From the NCBI GenBank assembly GCA_003255025.1, contig QANY01000011.1, positions 186,001 to 250,000 of the forward strand: a stretch of 64,000 bases of DNA, in the 5' to 3' direction. The notes beneath the pieces are model-generated. The model was not told the DNA's origin. It saw only the letters and a program-made list of their open reading frames with translations, and ran no database searches. Made by a program: the position numbers and the translations under genes. The DNA comes from Datisca glomerata. Taxonomy: Eukaryota; Streptophyta; Magnoliopsida; Cucurbitales; Datiscaceae. This document shows, in pieces, positions 1 through 10,954 of the stretch; position 1 is the first letter of the stretch, and each line of letters begins with the position of its first letter.

Positions 1-840
1 TTATAAGATCAATATGTTTGGCTATGGAGTTCAAAATAAGATTTTTAGAAATATTGATGGCACTAGAGTTATCGCATCGAATATGTACATTTTTTAACTC
101 TAAGTAAAAATCCCTTAAAGTTTGTTTCATCTACAAAATCTGAGCATAACAACTACCAGTAAAAATATATTTGACACCGACAGTTGATAAGGCTACCGAA
201 TTTTGTTTTTTTGTTAAACCGAGAGATAAGTGTGTGTCCTAAAACTTAGTTAGTCTACCGAAAAAATTCACATTTTGGATACCATAGACTAAATTTTGTA
301 ATATCTATGATTTTACCTTTATCGTCCTTATCTTGTTTTGGAGTGTTGCTAGATTTTACGTCTTCCATTCCAGCTTTTTGAGCAGATCCTTGGTGTACTT
401 TCACTGATGCAGATTCCATCTTCCATTTCCTTGATTTGTGGTCACCATTAGAAGTTCAACTCTCTCATCATACTCATCTCAAATTCTTTACGCATTATTT
501 TATCAAAGGTCGTGCATACACGATCATCGGTGAAATAAAAAATAATATCATCTACGTAAATCTGAGCAATTAAAATGTATTTTCCTTCTCATTTTATGAA
601 TAGTGTGTTATCCTACTTTATCGATGCTAGAACCATCATCATTAAGAAATTTTCTTGGCATTTCATACCAAGGAGCTTGTGTTATGCCATAAAGAGTCTT
701 CTTAAGTTTATACACATGATTTGAAAAATTTAGGCTATGAAATTCAGGAGGTGGTTTGACAAACACTTGCTCCAAGGATGTATCCATTTAAAAGGCACTC
801 TTGATATCTAATTGAAAATAAAGTTTTTTAAGCAAGTGAA
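1..840 (-). pseudogene. Ty1/copia reverse transcriptase relic
   Basis: Read on the minus strand, this stretch gives the middle of a copia polymerase in several frames. A Y-V-D-D-I-I catalytic box lies near 541-567. Upstream in sense direction (about 650-790) are recognisable pieces of the conserved V-Y-K-L-K-K-x-L-Y-G and K-Q-P-P-E-F blocks. Frameshifts and stops break it up and no ORF of useful length survives. It is cut by the window edge, so the RNase H and 3' LTR may lie to the left. The family call rests on residue order and motif spacing. It is not functional. Confidence 0.75.
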
Positions 841-2284
841 GGCTAAGTGCATTCGATTTGATTTAGCAATAAACTTAGAATTTTTATGAAACCCTAAGTT
901 TCGCTATGTCAGATTTTTTGAATCTGCACTTAGGGTTAGTTTTCAATTTTTACAAATAGTAATATTCTGAGTTATTTAATTTCAGGAGTTTTGATTATGT
1001 AATTTCTTTACCGGGAGACCAAGCAAGTGAAATCTTACATATATAACGTGTGTTTTTCTTTTGTGACTGAAAATATTAGAATAAAACACAGAATGTTCTT
1101 CATTGTCTTGATTGTAGCTTTGAGATGTCATCAATGTGTTGCTGTGCTTTATTTCATGATGACAATATATTGTATGATTCTGAAACTTGGAAAAGATACG
1201 AGTTATAAGATAAGAAAAACTATCGCATGATAACGTAACGTAAAACATTGTGTGTCATTAGAGTCGCATACCCACTAACTCTGTTTCGGTTGCCTTATCC
1301 TTCGAGAAAGGTCTATATGTTACCTCATCCTTCGGGAGAGCGTCTAGGTATATGTTCTGGTTAGTCTTGTTGGAAGGTATTATTGCAACTGGTTCTACCT
1401 TCTTGGAGGTGCAGAGAGGTACTCGTGAGAAATGTCACTTGTACGTACCTTACAAGCTAACAAATCCTAATTCTATTCTAAATTGGGTGTGGTGGTTAGC
1501 TCTAACAGAAGTTGACTAGCGAACTCTGTAAGGAAATATATGAACGATCTGAATGAGTGTTAAAGTATGCACGTGAAACTTTGTAAGAAAGAATGATGCT
1601 ATGTATGTACGGTTGTATGTGATTGTCTGTGTATGATGCTATGTATGTACGGTTTTACTTACTGAGTATATTTTTATAATCATGCCGTTTTATTCTAAAA
1701 TTTCCAGATGAGGAAGATGCTTTTGTAATGGATAATGTATAGAGTTTCTAGCACGGGACTAAAGTCAAAGTTATTTTTAGGAAACATTTGTATTTTTTTT
1801 TGTTAAAGTTTCAACAGTTTTTGTTTATTATCTTTCGTTAGATAATTGATGCCGTAGTTTATTTTTGTTAAATGAAGTTTTGAAATCATCCAAAATAAAT
1901 AAGACTGTGTTTATGTTTTAGTTTCACACTTGATTAGTTTAAAAAAAATTGACATAGTTTCTGCAAGATTTTTGCATTAAATATTAAAAGAAATTTTAGA
2001 TAAATTTTCAGGATGTTACATCATTTGTTTCCATCACCCAATGAGTGCCATCTATTTTTGTCACCCATTTCATCACGTTATGTTTCAGTTCATGTGAATA
2101 TTTCTAGTTAGGTTGTTAACTAGGAAATATGCGAAGACAAGATATGATTAAACATGTTATATGATTCTATATGTGACACATGTTATCTAAGGGCTATGTT
2201 GAGCCAACACACGATTAAGGATGTAACGTGATTTCATTTATGATACATGTCAAGTTAAGTTATGTTATGATTTCATTTATGACA
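841..2284. other. intergenic, no gene recognised
   Basis: No coding signal was found on either strand; the two short overlapping ORFs near 982-1248 resemble nothing known. The stretch holds a 40-bp spaced direct repeat at 1593-1655 and is otherwise AT-rich unique-looking sequence, probably old repeat debris. Confidence 0.5.
1593..1655. repeat. short direct repeat, 40-bp period
   Basis: A 22-bp word starting ATGATGCTATGTATG occurs at 1593 and again at 1633, exactly 40 bases apart. This is a simple local duplication with no gene context. Confidence 0.8.
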
Positions 2285-2515
2285 TGTTGATGCATGTTCG
2301 GTTCGGTCAATTGTTTATATTTTTTGTCAATAATATCATTTAAAAATTATTTTAAAAAAAATATTTTTAATTAATATATCGAACTGAATAACCAAACCGA
2401 ACCGAACCAAAACTCACGGTTTGGTTAAGTTTAGTTCTTTTAGCATTCACAGTTTGGTTTGGTTTTTTACCAAAAAACTGACCGAACCGAACCGTGAATA
2501 CCCCTACATATAATC
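2285..2515. repeat. GGTTCGGTT / AACCGAACC-rich repeat
   Basis: The words GGTTCGGTT and ACCGAACCGAACC recur on both strands around an AT-rich core, so the segment is partly self-complementary (GTTCGGTTCGG near 2297 against CCGAACCGAACC near 2397 and 2483). Similar wording appears at 20410-20530. This is a common pattern in non-autonomous plant repeats; no family assigned. Confidence 0.5.
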
Positions 2516-2899
2516 ATATTTGTCTACGTACTGAGTACTCCCCAGAACCCATTCCCCTACAGTTGTTTATGATGCAGGTGATGATGGCGAGCAACATGAG
2601 TGAGAGACTGTCATAACCAAGTGAATAATTAAAGAATTTAGGATTTTAGTATTTTCTATAAGACTTGAGAAATGATTTCTGTTAAACCCGATTATTTACA
2701 TAGCATATTAGTCATATGATTTTCTATGAACAAAGATTTGTTACGTTCTTATGGATTATGGATTTGCCATGTTGATTTTCTTATGAGGTTTAATATGATT
2801 TCGTGGGATTTGTTTTAAATAATCCTTTATAATAATTGATCGCTTCCGCTATTTCATGATTAGTGTTTTCGATTCTTACGAAATTAGGATTTTTAGTTT

Positions 2900-4880
2900 A
2901 AGAATTTTTTAAACCTAAGATTTCAGTCAAATTGGGGATTTTAAATTATGAAATCATTATCTTGTTTAACCCTCAGGAATATGGGTGTTACAGTGCTTAA
3001 AAAAATAGAAGTCGGAGATTTTGATGTCTTAAAAGAAAACCATACAAAGCCTTTGACAAAGTTAACTGGTCAGTTTACTAGCAAACCATTGAAAGGTTTT
3101 GTTCGACCAGTTCTTGGGCTAATTGAGCATGGCTATTTCAAACCAAACTCGGTTTTGGCCCCAAAGTATACAAGCTCCTAGCCAATGTATGATATGACTT
3201 TAAAGACCTAAGGTTGTGGAAATATTGAGTTCAAAATTTGTTGAAGAGAGGATACACAGACTTACTGATATGTAGCATAAACTCTTGAAGGAAGGTCGTG
3301 AGGTGCCCATGACAAAGAGTGTGATTGGCCATAAACCCAAGTAACCCTTACACATAATGATCAAGGAAAAAAGCTAAATGAAAAGCATGTAATACATCAC
3401 TATTGAAGAAGAATAAAAAGAAACTAAGTAAGGTGAACGAACAATCTCTGTATTTGATCGCATTAAAGCTCCTATTGAACACACTTTGGTTTTTAAATGA
3501 TTGAGTCTTGATCACATGAGACAAGGCCAAGATGCAAGAGCAGGAAGAATGTCAGTCGTCAGTCGACTTAAAGGCTTAAGTACAATAGTCAATTTTTCAA
3601 TGCAAGTCTAGTGATGAGATGGAAAATACTTCATGTGCGATAAAAAATGATAACAAAGTAAATAGTAAGGTGCCTTTTAGAATGAAGTGACAATCACTAT
3701 ATCTGGAAATACTGAGTTTCCTCTAAAAGTAAGGCGGTGAACTATTGTGTTTACAAGTATCTCACAAGAGGAAGTGGAAGATTAAAACTTTACATGTATG
3801 TATCACCATGCCACCAGAACAGGATTGAAGATTTGAAAACATTATGGAAGCCCATCAAGTGTTATAAGATGGTTCTAAGATCCAGTTGATAAGCTAAAAT
3901 AAGTTAACTTACGGACTTTGAAAGAGCTGTGCCCAACCCTTATTAGTGCACTTCTGCCACCAAAGAAGAAGAAGAATACTTTAAGCTTTTATTCAAATAT
4001 AAAAGTGTCTTTGCTTGGGGCTACAAAGAAATACCAGGTCTAGATGAAAAGATAGCAATTCAGAATCTGGATGTGAAGCATGGAGTTTGGCCCATCAAGC
4101 AAGCACAACGTCGCTTCTAACCAGACCTCATCCCTCAAATTGAAAATGAAGTTCATAAGCTAATTGAAGTATATCTCATTTGTGAGTTAAATACCCAATA
4201 TTGATTGCAAATTTTGTCCCTATAAAGAAGAACAACATACAAATATGTGTATGTGTCGACTTTCACGATCTGAATAATGGTTGCATGAAAGTTGACTTCT
4301 CATTGCCCATAACAAAAATAGTGATTGATGCGACCATAGGCCATGAAGATATTGAACTCCAAAAGGTATTCACTGTTACAAAGTTATGCTGTTTTAATTG
4401 AAGAATGCTAGTGCAACATACCAATGGGCGATATAAAGAATCTTTAATGACATACTTCACAAAATTATTGAATGCTATGCTGATGACTTAGTTATACAGA
4501 TGAACAAAGAATTGCAAGATCTACGCAATATCTTTAATCATCTTAGCAAATGTAAACTCAAGGTGAATCCCCTTGAATGTGCTTTTTGGGTTACATCCGG
4601 CATGTTTTTGGCCTTGTGGTAAAGCATCGTGGCATAAAAATGGATCAATCAAAGATAGGTGTAATCTAAAAAAAAGCTTGAGCCATGAAATCTAAAGCTA
4701 CTTAGAAGTCTTCATGGGCGTCTTTCCTACATTTGAAGATTCATATTAAATTTGGTAGGCCGATGTTAACCATTCAATTAAGTAATGAAGAAAGGCACCC
4801 ACTTTGAATGGGATGAAGCATGTAGCAAAGCTACGAGTTATTGGTGTTGTCGTAGCGGTATAGATATGGCATGGACACTT
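2900..4880 (+). pseudogene. Ty3/gypsy (Tat-type) pol relic: linker and reverse transcriptase
   Basis: Translation on the plus strand in shifting frames gives the usual order of a Tat-lineage gypsy polyprotein. A pre-RT linker (about 2990-3960) contains K-G-F-V-R-P and Y-K-L-L-A-N-V-G-Y-D-F-like blocks. Then comes the RT: V-F-A-W-G-Y-K-E-I-P-G-L-D near 4010, K-Q-A-Q-R-R-F near 4100, V-C-V-D-F-H-D-L-N-N near 4250, a Y-A-D-D box at 4475-4486, and a thumb-like F-E-W-D-E-A-C near 4800. Stops and frameshifts are numerous and part of the palm (around 4390-4420) looks deleted. RNase H and integrase are absent. The lineage call is from motif wording only. Confidence 0.8.
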
Positions 4881-6000
4881 GTAGTCAATAAAATCCATCC
4901 TAATTTTAGTGATGAAAATTATTAATTAAAATTAATTTAATTAGCACTGATCAAGAGATAGTTTTCAATTAATCATGACCATTAGATTACCAATTAATCT
5001 TCACCATTGGATTTCACTATAAATAGGAGGCTTCTCTCCTAGATGCAAGTGAATCATATTGGGATCATTAGTGAGAGAAGAAAGAACTCTAGGGAGACTC
5101 GTTATTCTCTATAGTCAAACATATGAGAGGAGGAAAGTTTTGATTTTTCTTCCAAGTTCTGACATACGGTAATTGGTTGATGACCTGAGTAATAGTGAGG
5201 AAGATTATGAAGTATCATTCCACAATTAACGATAGTTCACAGTGATAGTTGATAGTTCACGGTAGTGGGAAGTGTCAGCGTGAACATCTGCCACTGCAAC
5301 GGTATACGTGGAGATTGTTTTCATGGTATCCATGGTGTTGAATGGAGATCAATGATGGTTTGTACATAGATCGAGAAACTTGATCATGAAGAAAAAGCTT
5401 CGATTTTGGGGTTCATGCATTAAGAGTTTGATTTCTATATTCAGTCTACAATATATTAGATTGTTTCATTATTAGATTTTAAGGCCAGGAGAATTTTTTG
5501 TTGTGCCAATCCTTCGCATTACTCATCGCACAAGAAAAAATTTCTCCTCTAAGTAGGATGATTCATATTGTCGAAGAACTACACGAATGGTGCCAACAAG
5601 ATAGTTAACAATGATGGTCTAAAGAGTTGATAGATTGCTGGAAGGTTTTTAAAGCGCTACTACTCCTGAAGGATGAAATGGCGTTCTTTCACACGAGCCT
5701 AAACCGCATTAATGCTCATTTCCCACATGCGCCTAAACTTTTCGTGGTCCAAGAAGAAATTTCTAATAAACTATGGCTTGACTTTATCTATTTCCTATAA
5801 GGGTTAGGCAACCAAGGTGCAGATCTCCTTGGTTTAGTTCAACAAAAAAATCCATGAACTACGTTCTGACTTGATCCCTTCTCAATACCGGTACGTTGTC
5901 AACTTAGGAATAGTCACTAGGTTCAGTTCATCAAGTAAAAAAATGCAAGGATAAAAGATTTAATGCAAGTAATACAAAAAATGATAGAAGATGAACACTT
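4881..6000. other. possible LTR-like non-coding block
   Basis: There is no ORF. A good TATA box (CTATAAATAGGAGG) lies at 5019-5032. A perfect-looking hairpin has arms 5487-5506 and 5528-5548 around a 21-base loop. The promoter-like box just downstream of the gypsy pol relic suggests LTR or UTR remains, but no matching second LTR, primer-binding site or polypurine tract was found, so this is a guess. Confidence 0.35.
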
Positions 6001-6203
6001 CAAAGGTCTGTAGAAATCTCATGTGCCCTAGAATTGCACCTCATCATTAAAATGAGAGAATATAGCCGTCAGAAAAGCTCTATCGAAGTCTCATGTGATT
6101 CGAGATTCCACTTCATTGCTGAAAGGATATAATATGATCGTAGATAAAGCTCTAAAAAATCTTACGCGTTGTAGAACTCAACTTCACCGATAAAAATCCA
6201 AAA
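6001..6203. repeat. degenerate ~70-bp tandem repeat, 3 units
   Basis: Three diverged units start near 6001, 6073 and 6143. Each runs from an AAAGCTCT-like word through TCTCATG and a TAGAATT-CACTTCA-like middle to a GATCGTAG-like end. The array runs directly into the 64-bp array and shares its general wording, so both probably grew from one ancestral unit. Confidence 0.6.
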
Positions 6204-6815
6204 GATGGTTGTCACCAAAGTCCCGATGGGAGCCCTCACACTTTAAGGGAACGCCACTGTGAGAATAGATGGTCATCACCAAAGCCTGAAGGAAATCCTC
6301 ACACTTTGGGGGAACACGACTACAAGGAAAAATGATCGTCACTAAAATTCTTTAGGAAACCCTCACGGTTCGGGGAAATGCTACTGCGAGAAAATATAAT
6401 CGTCACTGAAGTTCTGAAGGAAACCCTCGCACTTTGGAGGAAAGCCGGTGCCGGAAAAGATGTTCATAGCTAAATTTCTAAAGGAAACCCTCACTTTAGG
6501 GGAACATTATTTTAAGGAAAGATGGTCATCACCAAAGCCTGAAGTAAACCCACACAATTTAGGGAAACACCAATGCAAGGAAAGAAATCCTTGCACTTTG
6601 AAAGAATGCCACTAAAAGAAATGATGGTATCACTAAAGTCTCAAAGGAAACCCTCACATTTTAGGGAATACCACTACATGGAAATATGGTCATCACCAAA
6701 GTCCGGAAGGAAACCCTCTTACTTTGGGGGAAAATGACTACAAGAAAACATGGGTGTCAGCAAAGTCCCAAAGCAAAACCTTGTACTTTGAGGGAACGCC
6801 ACTGTAAGGGTAGAT
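6204..6815. repeat. degenerate ~64-bp tandem repeat, about 10 units
   Basis: Unit starts can be read at 6204, 6268, 6331, 6395, 6459, 6521, (one internally deleted unit), 6623, 6685 and 6748. The consensus begins GATGGTCATCACCAAAGTC, continues AAGGAAACCCTCACACTTT and ends GGGGAACGCCACTACAAGG. Spacing is 62-64 bases. The units differ by many substitutions, so the array is old. It encodes no continuous frame. Tandem arrays of this kind are known in untranslated parts of plant gypsy elements, and a Tat pol relic lies upstream, but the link is only positional. Confidence 0.8.
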
Positions 6816-7744
6816 AATGGGCCATTAAAAGTAGGGGACGTCACTACTTTGGAATAATAGCGTTCGAAAATAAAGATAGGAATAATTTGACATATGTACG
6901 ACAATTATATTGTAGTGTGGATAATAGTAACAAGAGTTAACTAAAAAAAGGATTCTCAATGATTAAAAGAAATTAACTATAACATGAATATGAAAGTCAG
7001 CCTAAAAATATGAGTTTTTATTGTTAAGATAAATTTTGAATCGCTTCAAAAATATTTCTAGAGCCGCAATTTGATAAGGGTAACGTGAAGAGCCAAAGTT
7101 GTAAATAAAGGATTATTGGTGACTAAAACAAAGCATATTATGACAAAGTTCAACGTAAAAAAAATGAAAAGCTAAAATTAAACAAGTTGGATCAGATGCT
7201 CTTTAAGTCCCCAACGGAGGAACTAAGGGTACTTGTTCTACATTGATTTGTTTGTATAAAAAAATTTAAGCCAGAAAAAAAGAGCAAAAGAAATATATGT
7301 GAATCTATAAGAAAACAAATAAGGATAAGGCTTGAAATCAATAGATGCTATGTGTTCAAGAGCTAAGGGAGTCTGACCAGGACGTCACATGGATGCTTTT
7401 ACCGGGGTGATGTAGTCTCAATAAATGATAAATATAGCCTAAGATATGGAGGCTGTGATTTGAAGGACGGGCATTTTGAGCCAACATGTAGTAGGTGATA
7501 AAATGCTCTTGGAATGAGGAATTCAAAGAGAATCTCCAATTCTGATGAGTGGGAAAATATAAAATGAATCGAAAAGTGTGAGAAGTCCTTTACAATTAGA
7601 AAGCTTTCAGGTGGGGTCCACTCTAACTAATCTCTTGACTAGCTGTTAGTGGATCGTATGTAATGACACCTCAATAAACTCACTAAGGTGGCAATATCCA
7701 GTCATCGCTAATTATAACTATAGCTGCTTGGGCAAAGTTATCTA
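6816..7744. other. non-coding spacer, nothing recognised
   Basis: Both strands carry frequent stops and no family motif was found. The sequence is probably untranslated retroelement DNA between the tandem array and the LTR relic that follows. Confidence 0.4.
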
Positions 7745-8235
7745 CAAGGAAGATTCTCATGTACGCTAACTTTCACATTGCACTATGTGTCACATCCAGT
7801 GGCACCAAATGCGAGGAAGAGGAGCACAGAGAATGTGCCACATCAACAAGATAGGTGGTATTAGTCTGGGACCCCTCTAAAGGGGTGTCCTAATAACTAG
7901 CCATATTTGTGGAGGGATGTCTTTAACAGTACAGCATAACCTCGCCCCAATCCTATGAGACACAGGCCCTAGAAATGTTTTAGACAAGCGACAGACTTAA
8001 GTAATTATTGATTGGTTTTTTTGTTATAAGGATATGAACAAATACATAGAAAGAGTAAATAATACAATATACATATTATGTCTGTCAGTCGCTGACGTGG
8101 ATCTAGCAATCATGTTGAAAAGTCAAACTTGTGACTTGGTGATAGTTCATAGGAACAATCATATACCATCTGATCGAGTCAAAGTCATACAGTCAACCAA
8201 GTAAATGATGGGGATACACCCATCTTCACCATGTT
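7745..8235 (+). mobile_element. chromovirus-type LTR relic (solo or fragment)
   Basis: This stretch matches, in opposite orientation, the LTR at 46540-47100. Shared landmarks in the same order are AAGATTCTCATGTAYGCTA (7751), GTCCTAAYAACTAG (about 7888), a long block around AAGGATATGAACAAAT (about 8029), GTGGATCTAGCAATCATGTTG (about 8097) and GAGTCAAAGTCATA (about 8177). No pol sequence flanks it, so it is either a solo LTR or one end of a decayed element. Its outer ends are not precisely defined. Confidence 0.65.
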
Positions 8236-8788
8236 CCCTCAATATTCTCCATATAGGAGGACACATAATCTCTTTGAATTCTAATAATACAGTTGGCCGC
8301 GGGCCAAACAATGACAGAGAGAAGTTGACACCTTGTAATGGCTCCATCAAGTACAAACCTTGTCTCTAAATTTCAAGTGGCTATTGAAAGAAGAATCCGT
8401 ACTAAGAAGGAATTCGTGAACTCACTGACTTGTAGCTTTGACGGCTACGTTTAAGAAAAAAATAATCGATTTAGATCTTAAGTGTTGAATTTATAAGAGC
8501 CAACACTTTCTAAAATGAAATCATAAGAGTCCTCAACGAATTAAACTCACAAGATTCATTATCAAACCAAACTCTTGTAGTAAAGAATGGCTACACTTGT
8601 CAATTTGTTAAGAGCTAAAGGAGAACTGAGATGAGGAAACCATAAAATCAGATTGCTCAAGTTTATGAAAATGAAATTAATATCTCTGAAGATGTGAACA
8701 ATAACAAGAAAAATAAACTCAACGTCAAAATTTGAGGCTTGCTCACTCATCTCCCTCTAATCACGTCGTGATCAAGTCTCGGAGGGAA
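8236..8788. other. non-coding, nothing recognised
   Basis: No gene or repeat family was recognised. The last bases (TCTCGGAGGGAATT, about 8777-8789) are purine-rich and could be the polypurine tract in front of the LTR-like block that follows. Confidence 0.35.
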
Positions 8789-9545
8789 TTTGTTGGATTA
8801 GTAAATTTGGACCAATCACATTTCACCACATTATAAGTTGGTGGCTCCACAATTGATCAATCAAAAGCTTAGTTAAATTATGCCAAGTGTCAGTAAACCA
8901 TTGGACAAAGCATTTATTTTATGGTGAATAAGACACCACCACGTGTCTTGATCACATCTTTTTCCAAATAGCCAATAATATTTGATCACGTGTCACTAAA
9001 CCTCCCTATAACCTCTATAAATAGGATGAAGTCTCATTTGACAAAGACGGGTTTTTCTCATAGACACAAAGGCAGCTCCCAAAAGCTAGAGTTTAGAAAG
9101 AAGGATTTCAAGAATTATAGAAAGTTTCATATGAAGATCAAGACATTCAAGATATACAACCATTTTGATTGTTCTCTACACAATCTCAAAGTCTAGAGAT
9201 TCAAGAAGAATACGTCCAAGTCTTCTCCCATAAACGGTGAAGATCCAAAGTTCGTAGAGAAGTTTCAAGAATATTGTGAAGCTCCACATCAAATATTCAA
9301 GGTACACAACAAATTCAAGTGATCTATAATCAAGTGTAGCCTAGAGATTCAAGAAGAATTAATTCATTCTAGTCTTTTACCTTCACAAGCGTAGAAGATT
9401 TAACTTTTAATCGAAGAATTTTGCTGTAAAGCCTTGAATTGAAGTTACTAAAGGAGAAGAATAAGAGGATTATATTTTGTAGAGAATCCTACATTTGTCC
9501 ATCAATTTCACATATTTATCAACACAAAGTTATACATTTGTCCAT
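8789..9545 (+). mobile_element. LTR-like block with TATA box
   Basis: The block begins with TGTTGGATTAG right after a purine-rich tract. It contains CACGTGTC words and a strong TATA box (CTATAAATAGGATG, about 9016). After that come repeated GATTCAAGAAGAAT-type words (9199, 9348), a pattern typical of the R/U5 part of plant LTRs. No partner LTR or primer-binding site was found, so the 3' edge is approximate and the call is inferred. Small ORFs inside it are judged incidental. Confidence 0.45.
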
Positions 9546-9588
9546 CAATTTCCCTATTCAGTTTTTCCGATAATAAAATTTATGCGTA

Positions 9589-9620
9589 CAATGGCCATGG
9601 ACAGAGCTCTGTGGCCATTG
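9589..9620. repeat. imperfect 32-bp palindrome
   Basis: The sequence CAATGGCCA ... TGGCCATTG surrounds the self-complementary core ACAGAGCTCTGT. A short perfect core with near-perfect arms could form a cruciform; no function can be assigned. Confidence 0.6.
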
Positions 9621-9729
9621 ACGGAGAGCTTTATGGCTTGGATTGCGAGGCATGATTCACAATGCCTGAGATGAATAAGGGCTAAGACGAGAACTAAGGC
9701 GTTGTGTGCGAGGAAGATGAATATCCAAA

Positions 9730-9810
9730 TGTGTATGTGTGCTTGTGGATGTGCATGTGTGTGTATGTGTATGTGTGCATGTGTGTGTATGTGTATGTGT
9801 ATGTGTGTTG
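9730..9810. repeat. TG/TATG microsatellite
   Basis: A run of interspersed GTGTATGTG, GTGCATGTG and GTGTGTATG words. The ORFs that cross it on both strands (Cys/Met-rich or His/Ile/Thr-rich) are products of the simple sequence. Confidence 0.95.
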
Positions 9811-10217
9811 GTTTTGCAAACCACAAACTAGCGCGACGCTTCTATCAGATCGTTAACAACAACATTTTTTACAAAAACAAAATTGTTTGTTCAGTCTATT
9901 TATATAATAATTTAATAGGAATGAAATTAAATTTACCTTTGGGTGATGACGAGACCAATTCTTCAAGCACTTCACGAACAATCTCATTCTCCAAACTCCT
10001 CAAGAATGACCCGGTTCATTCAATCCTCATATCTTTCATGCCTAGTCTCTGACACTACATGGACGGACGTGTGGGCCTTTAACAAAATAGGATAATCACA
10101 CACTCATTTTTACAGATGCCAATATAATCTCATCACATGAGAGGGTGGGAAAGGGAAAATAAAAATCTTCTCTAATTTTTCTCTAGGACCAAATAAATCT
10201 AAGAACCAAATATCTCT
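9811..10217. other. intergenic, no gene recognised
   Basis: A minus-strand frame around 9930-10040 reads N-E-I-V-R-E-V-L-E-E-L-V followed by K-G-K-F-N-F. It looks protein-like but matches no family I recognise and ends at the microsatellite. It is left unassigned. Confidence 0.35.
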
Positions 10218-10224
10218 CTCAATC

Positions 10225-10250
10225 TGTCTATCTATCTATCTATCTCTCAA
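10225..10250. repeat. TATC microsatellite
   Basis: Five consecutive CTAT/TATC units followed by CTCTC. Confidence 0.9.
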
Positions 10251-10437
10251 AAATACAATTTCCAAAAATTCTTAAGAGTCTCACTCTTGCCAAAAATCTA
10301 AGAGTGAGAGGGTCTTCATCTAAGGGAGTCTTCACTTTCTGCTTTTATATAAATCTGTTTTTATCTTTTAAGGATGAGATTAAAAATGTGGCTTTTGAAC
10401 TTTAAATATTCATAACTAATCAAATAACTTTTATTGG

Positions 10438-10545
10438 ATAAGTGATCACCTGCCTCTAAGGGAGATGGTCGACCAGATCATGCCACACAAGACTCATGTG
10501 GCATGATCTTCTTCTACTAGAGGAGGACATCACTTTTACTTCAAC
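10438..10545. repeat. hairpin / small MITE-like inverted repeat
   Basis: A strong stem pairs GATCATGCCACA (about 10476) with TGTGGCATGATC (about 10497) around a short loop. The pairing extends outward imperfectly to AAGTGATCACCTGCCTCTA (10439) against TAGAGGAGGACATCACTT (10527). Total length is about 108 bp, the size and shape of a small MITE or a hairpin-RNA locus. The loop is too short and the outer arms too mismatched to call a miRNA gene. Confidence 0.55.
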
Positions 10546-10593
10546 ATTGAACTATCATATTTTTCTTGATAATATTATGTACAATTGTCATAT

Positions 10594-10950
10594 GGCTAAA
10601 ATGTAATTTACACTCCTGCACTTGCAAGTTTTTGCAATTCATACCTTAACACATCCTTAATGACCATTTTAGTCCTTGTACTTTTTTAATTAAACCTATT
10701 TGATCCCTCTCTCACAATTTTCATTTAAGGGAAATAGAGAGGGGATCATAACCATGAAAAGCTTGAAAAAAGGAAAACTCAAAAGGATCGGAGGATGATT
10801 TCCAGTTGAAAATCGAAAGCTTTTCTTCAATTTCCAGTGGAAAATGGAAAGCTCAAAAATCTTGAAGGACGATTTCTAGTGGAAAATCTAAATCTTTTCT
10901 TCGATTTCCAGCGAAGAAAAGATTCGATTTCCATATGTTGAGGGTATCAT
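10594..10950 (+). mobile_element. left half of a long-TIR (MULE-like) element
   Basis: The first ~140 bp (GGCTAAAATGTAATTTACAC... to ...TGATCCCTCTCTCAC) match the terminal inverted repeats of the complete element at 21237-22031, including the GTACTTTT and GAGAGGGATCAT words near the inner end. Next comes a block of repeated TTTCCAGTGGAAAAT / GAAAGCTTTTCTTC words (10795-10940). The right terminus is missing: LINE sequence begins at about 10955. The other end was therefore lost or lies beyond the LINE. Confidence 0.6.
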
Positions 10951-10954
10951 ATCC

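Noticed and set aside
6204..6815. Regular ~64-bp array as a possible CRISPR
   Set aside because: The whole unit is repeated, with no alternation of constant repeats and unique spacers; copies are diverged and the context is a plant genome.
9554..10052. Open frames across the TG microsatellite on both strands
   Set aside because: Composition (Cys/Met or His/Ile/Thr repeats) is dictated by the simple repeat.
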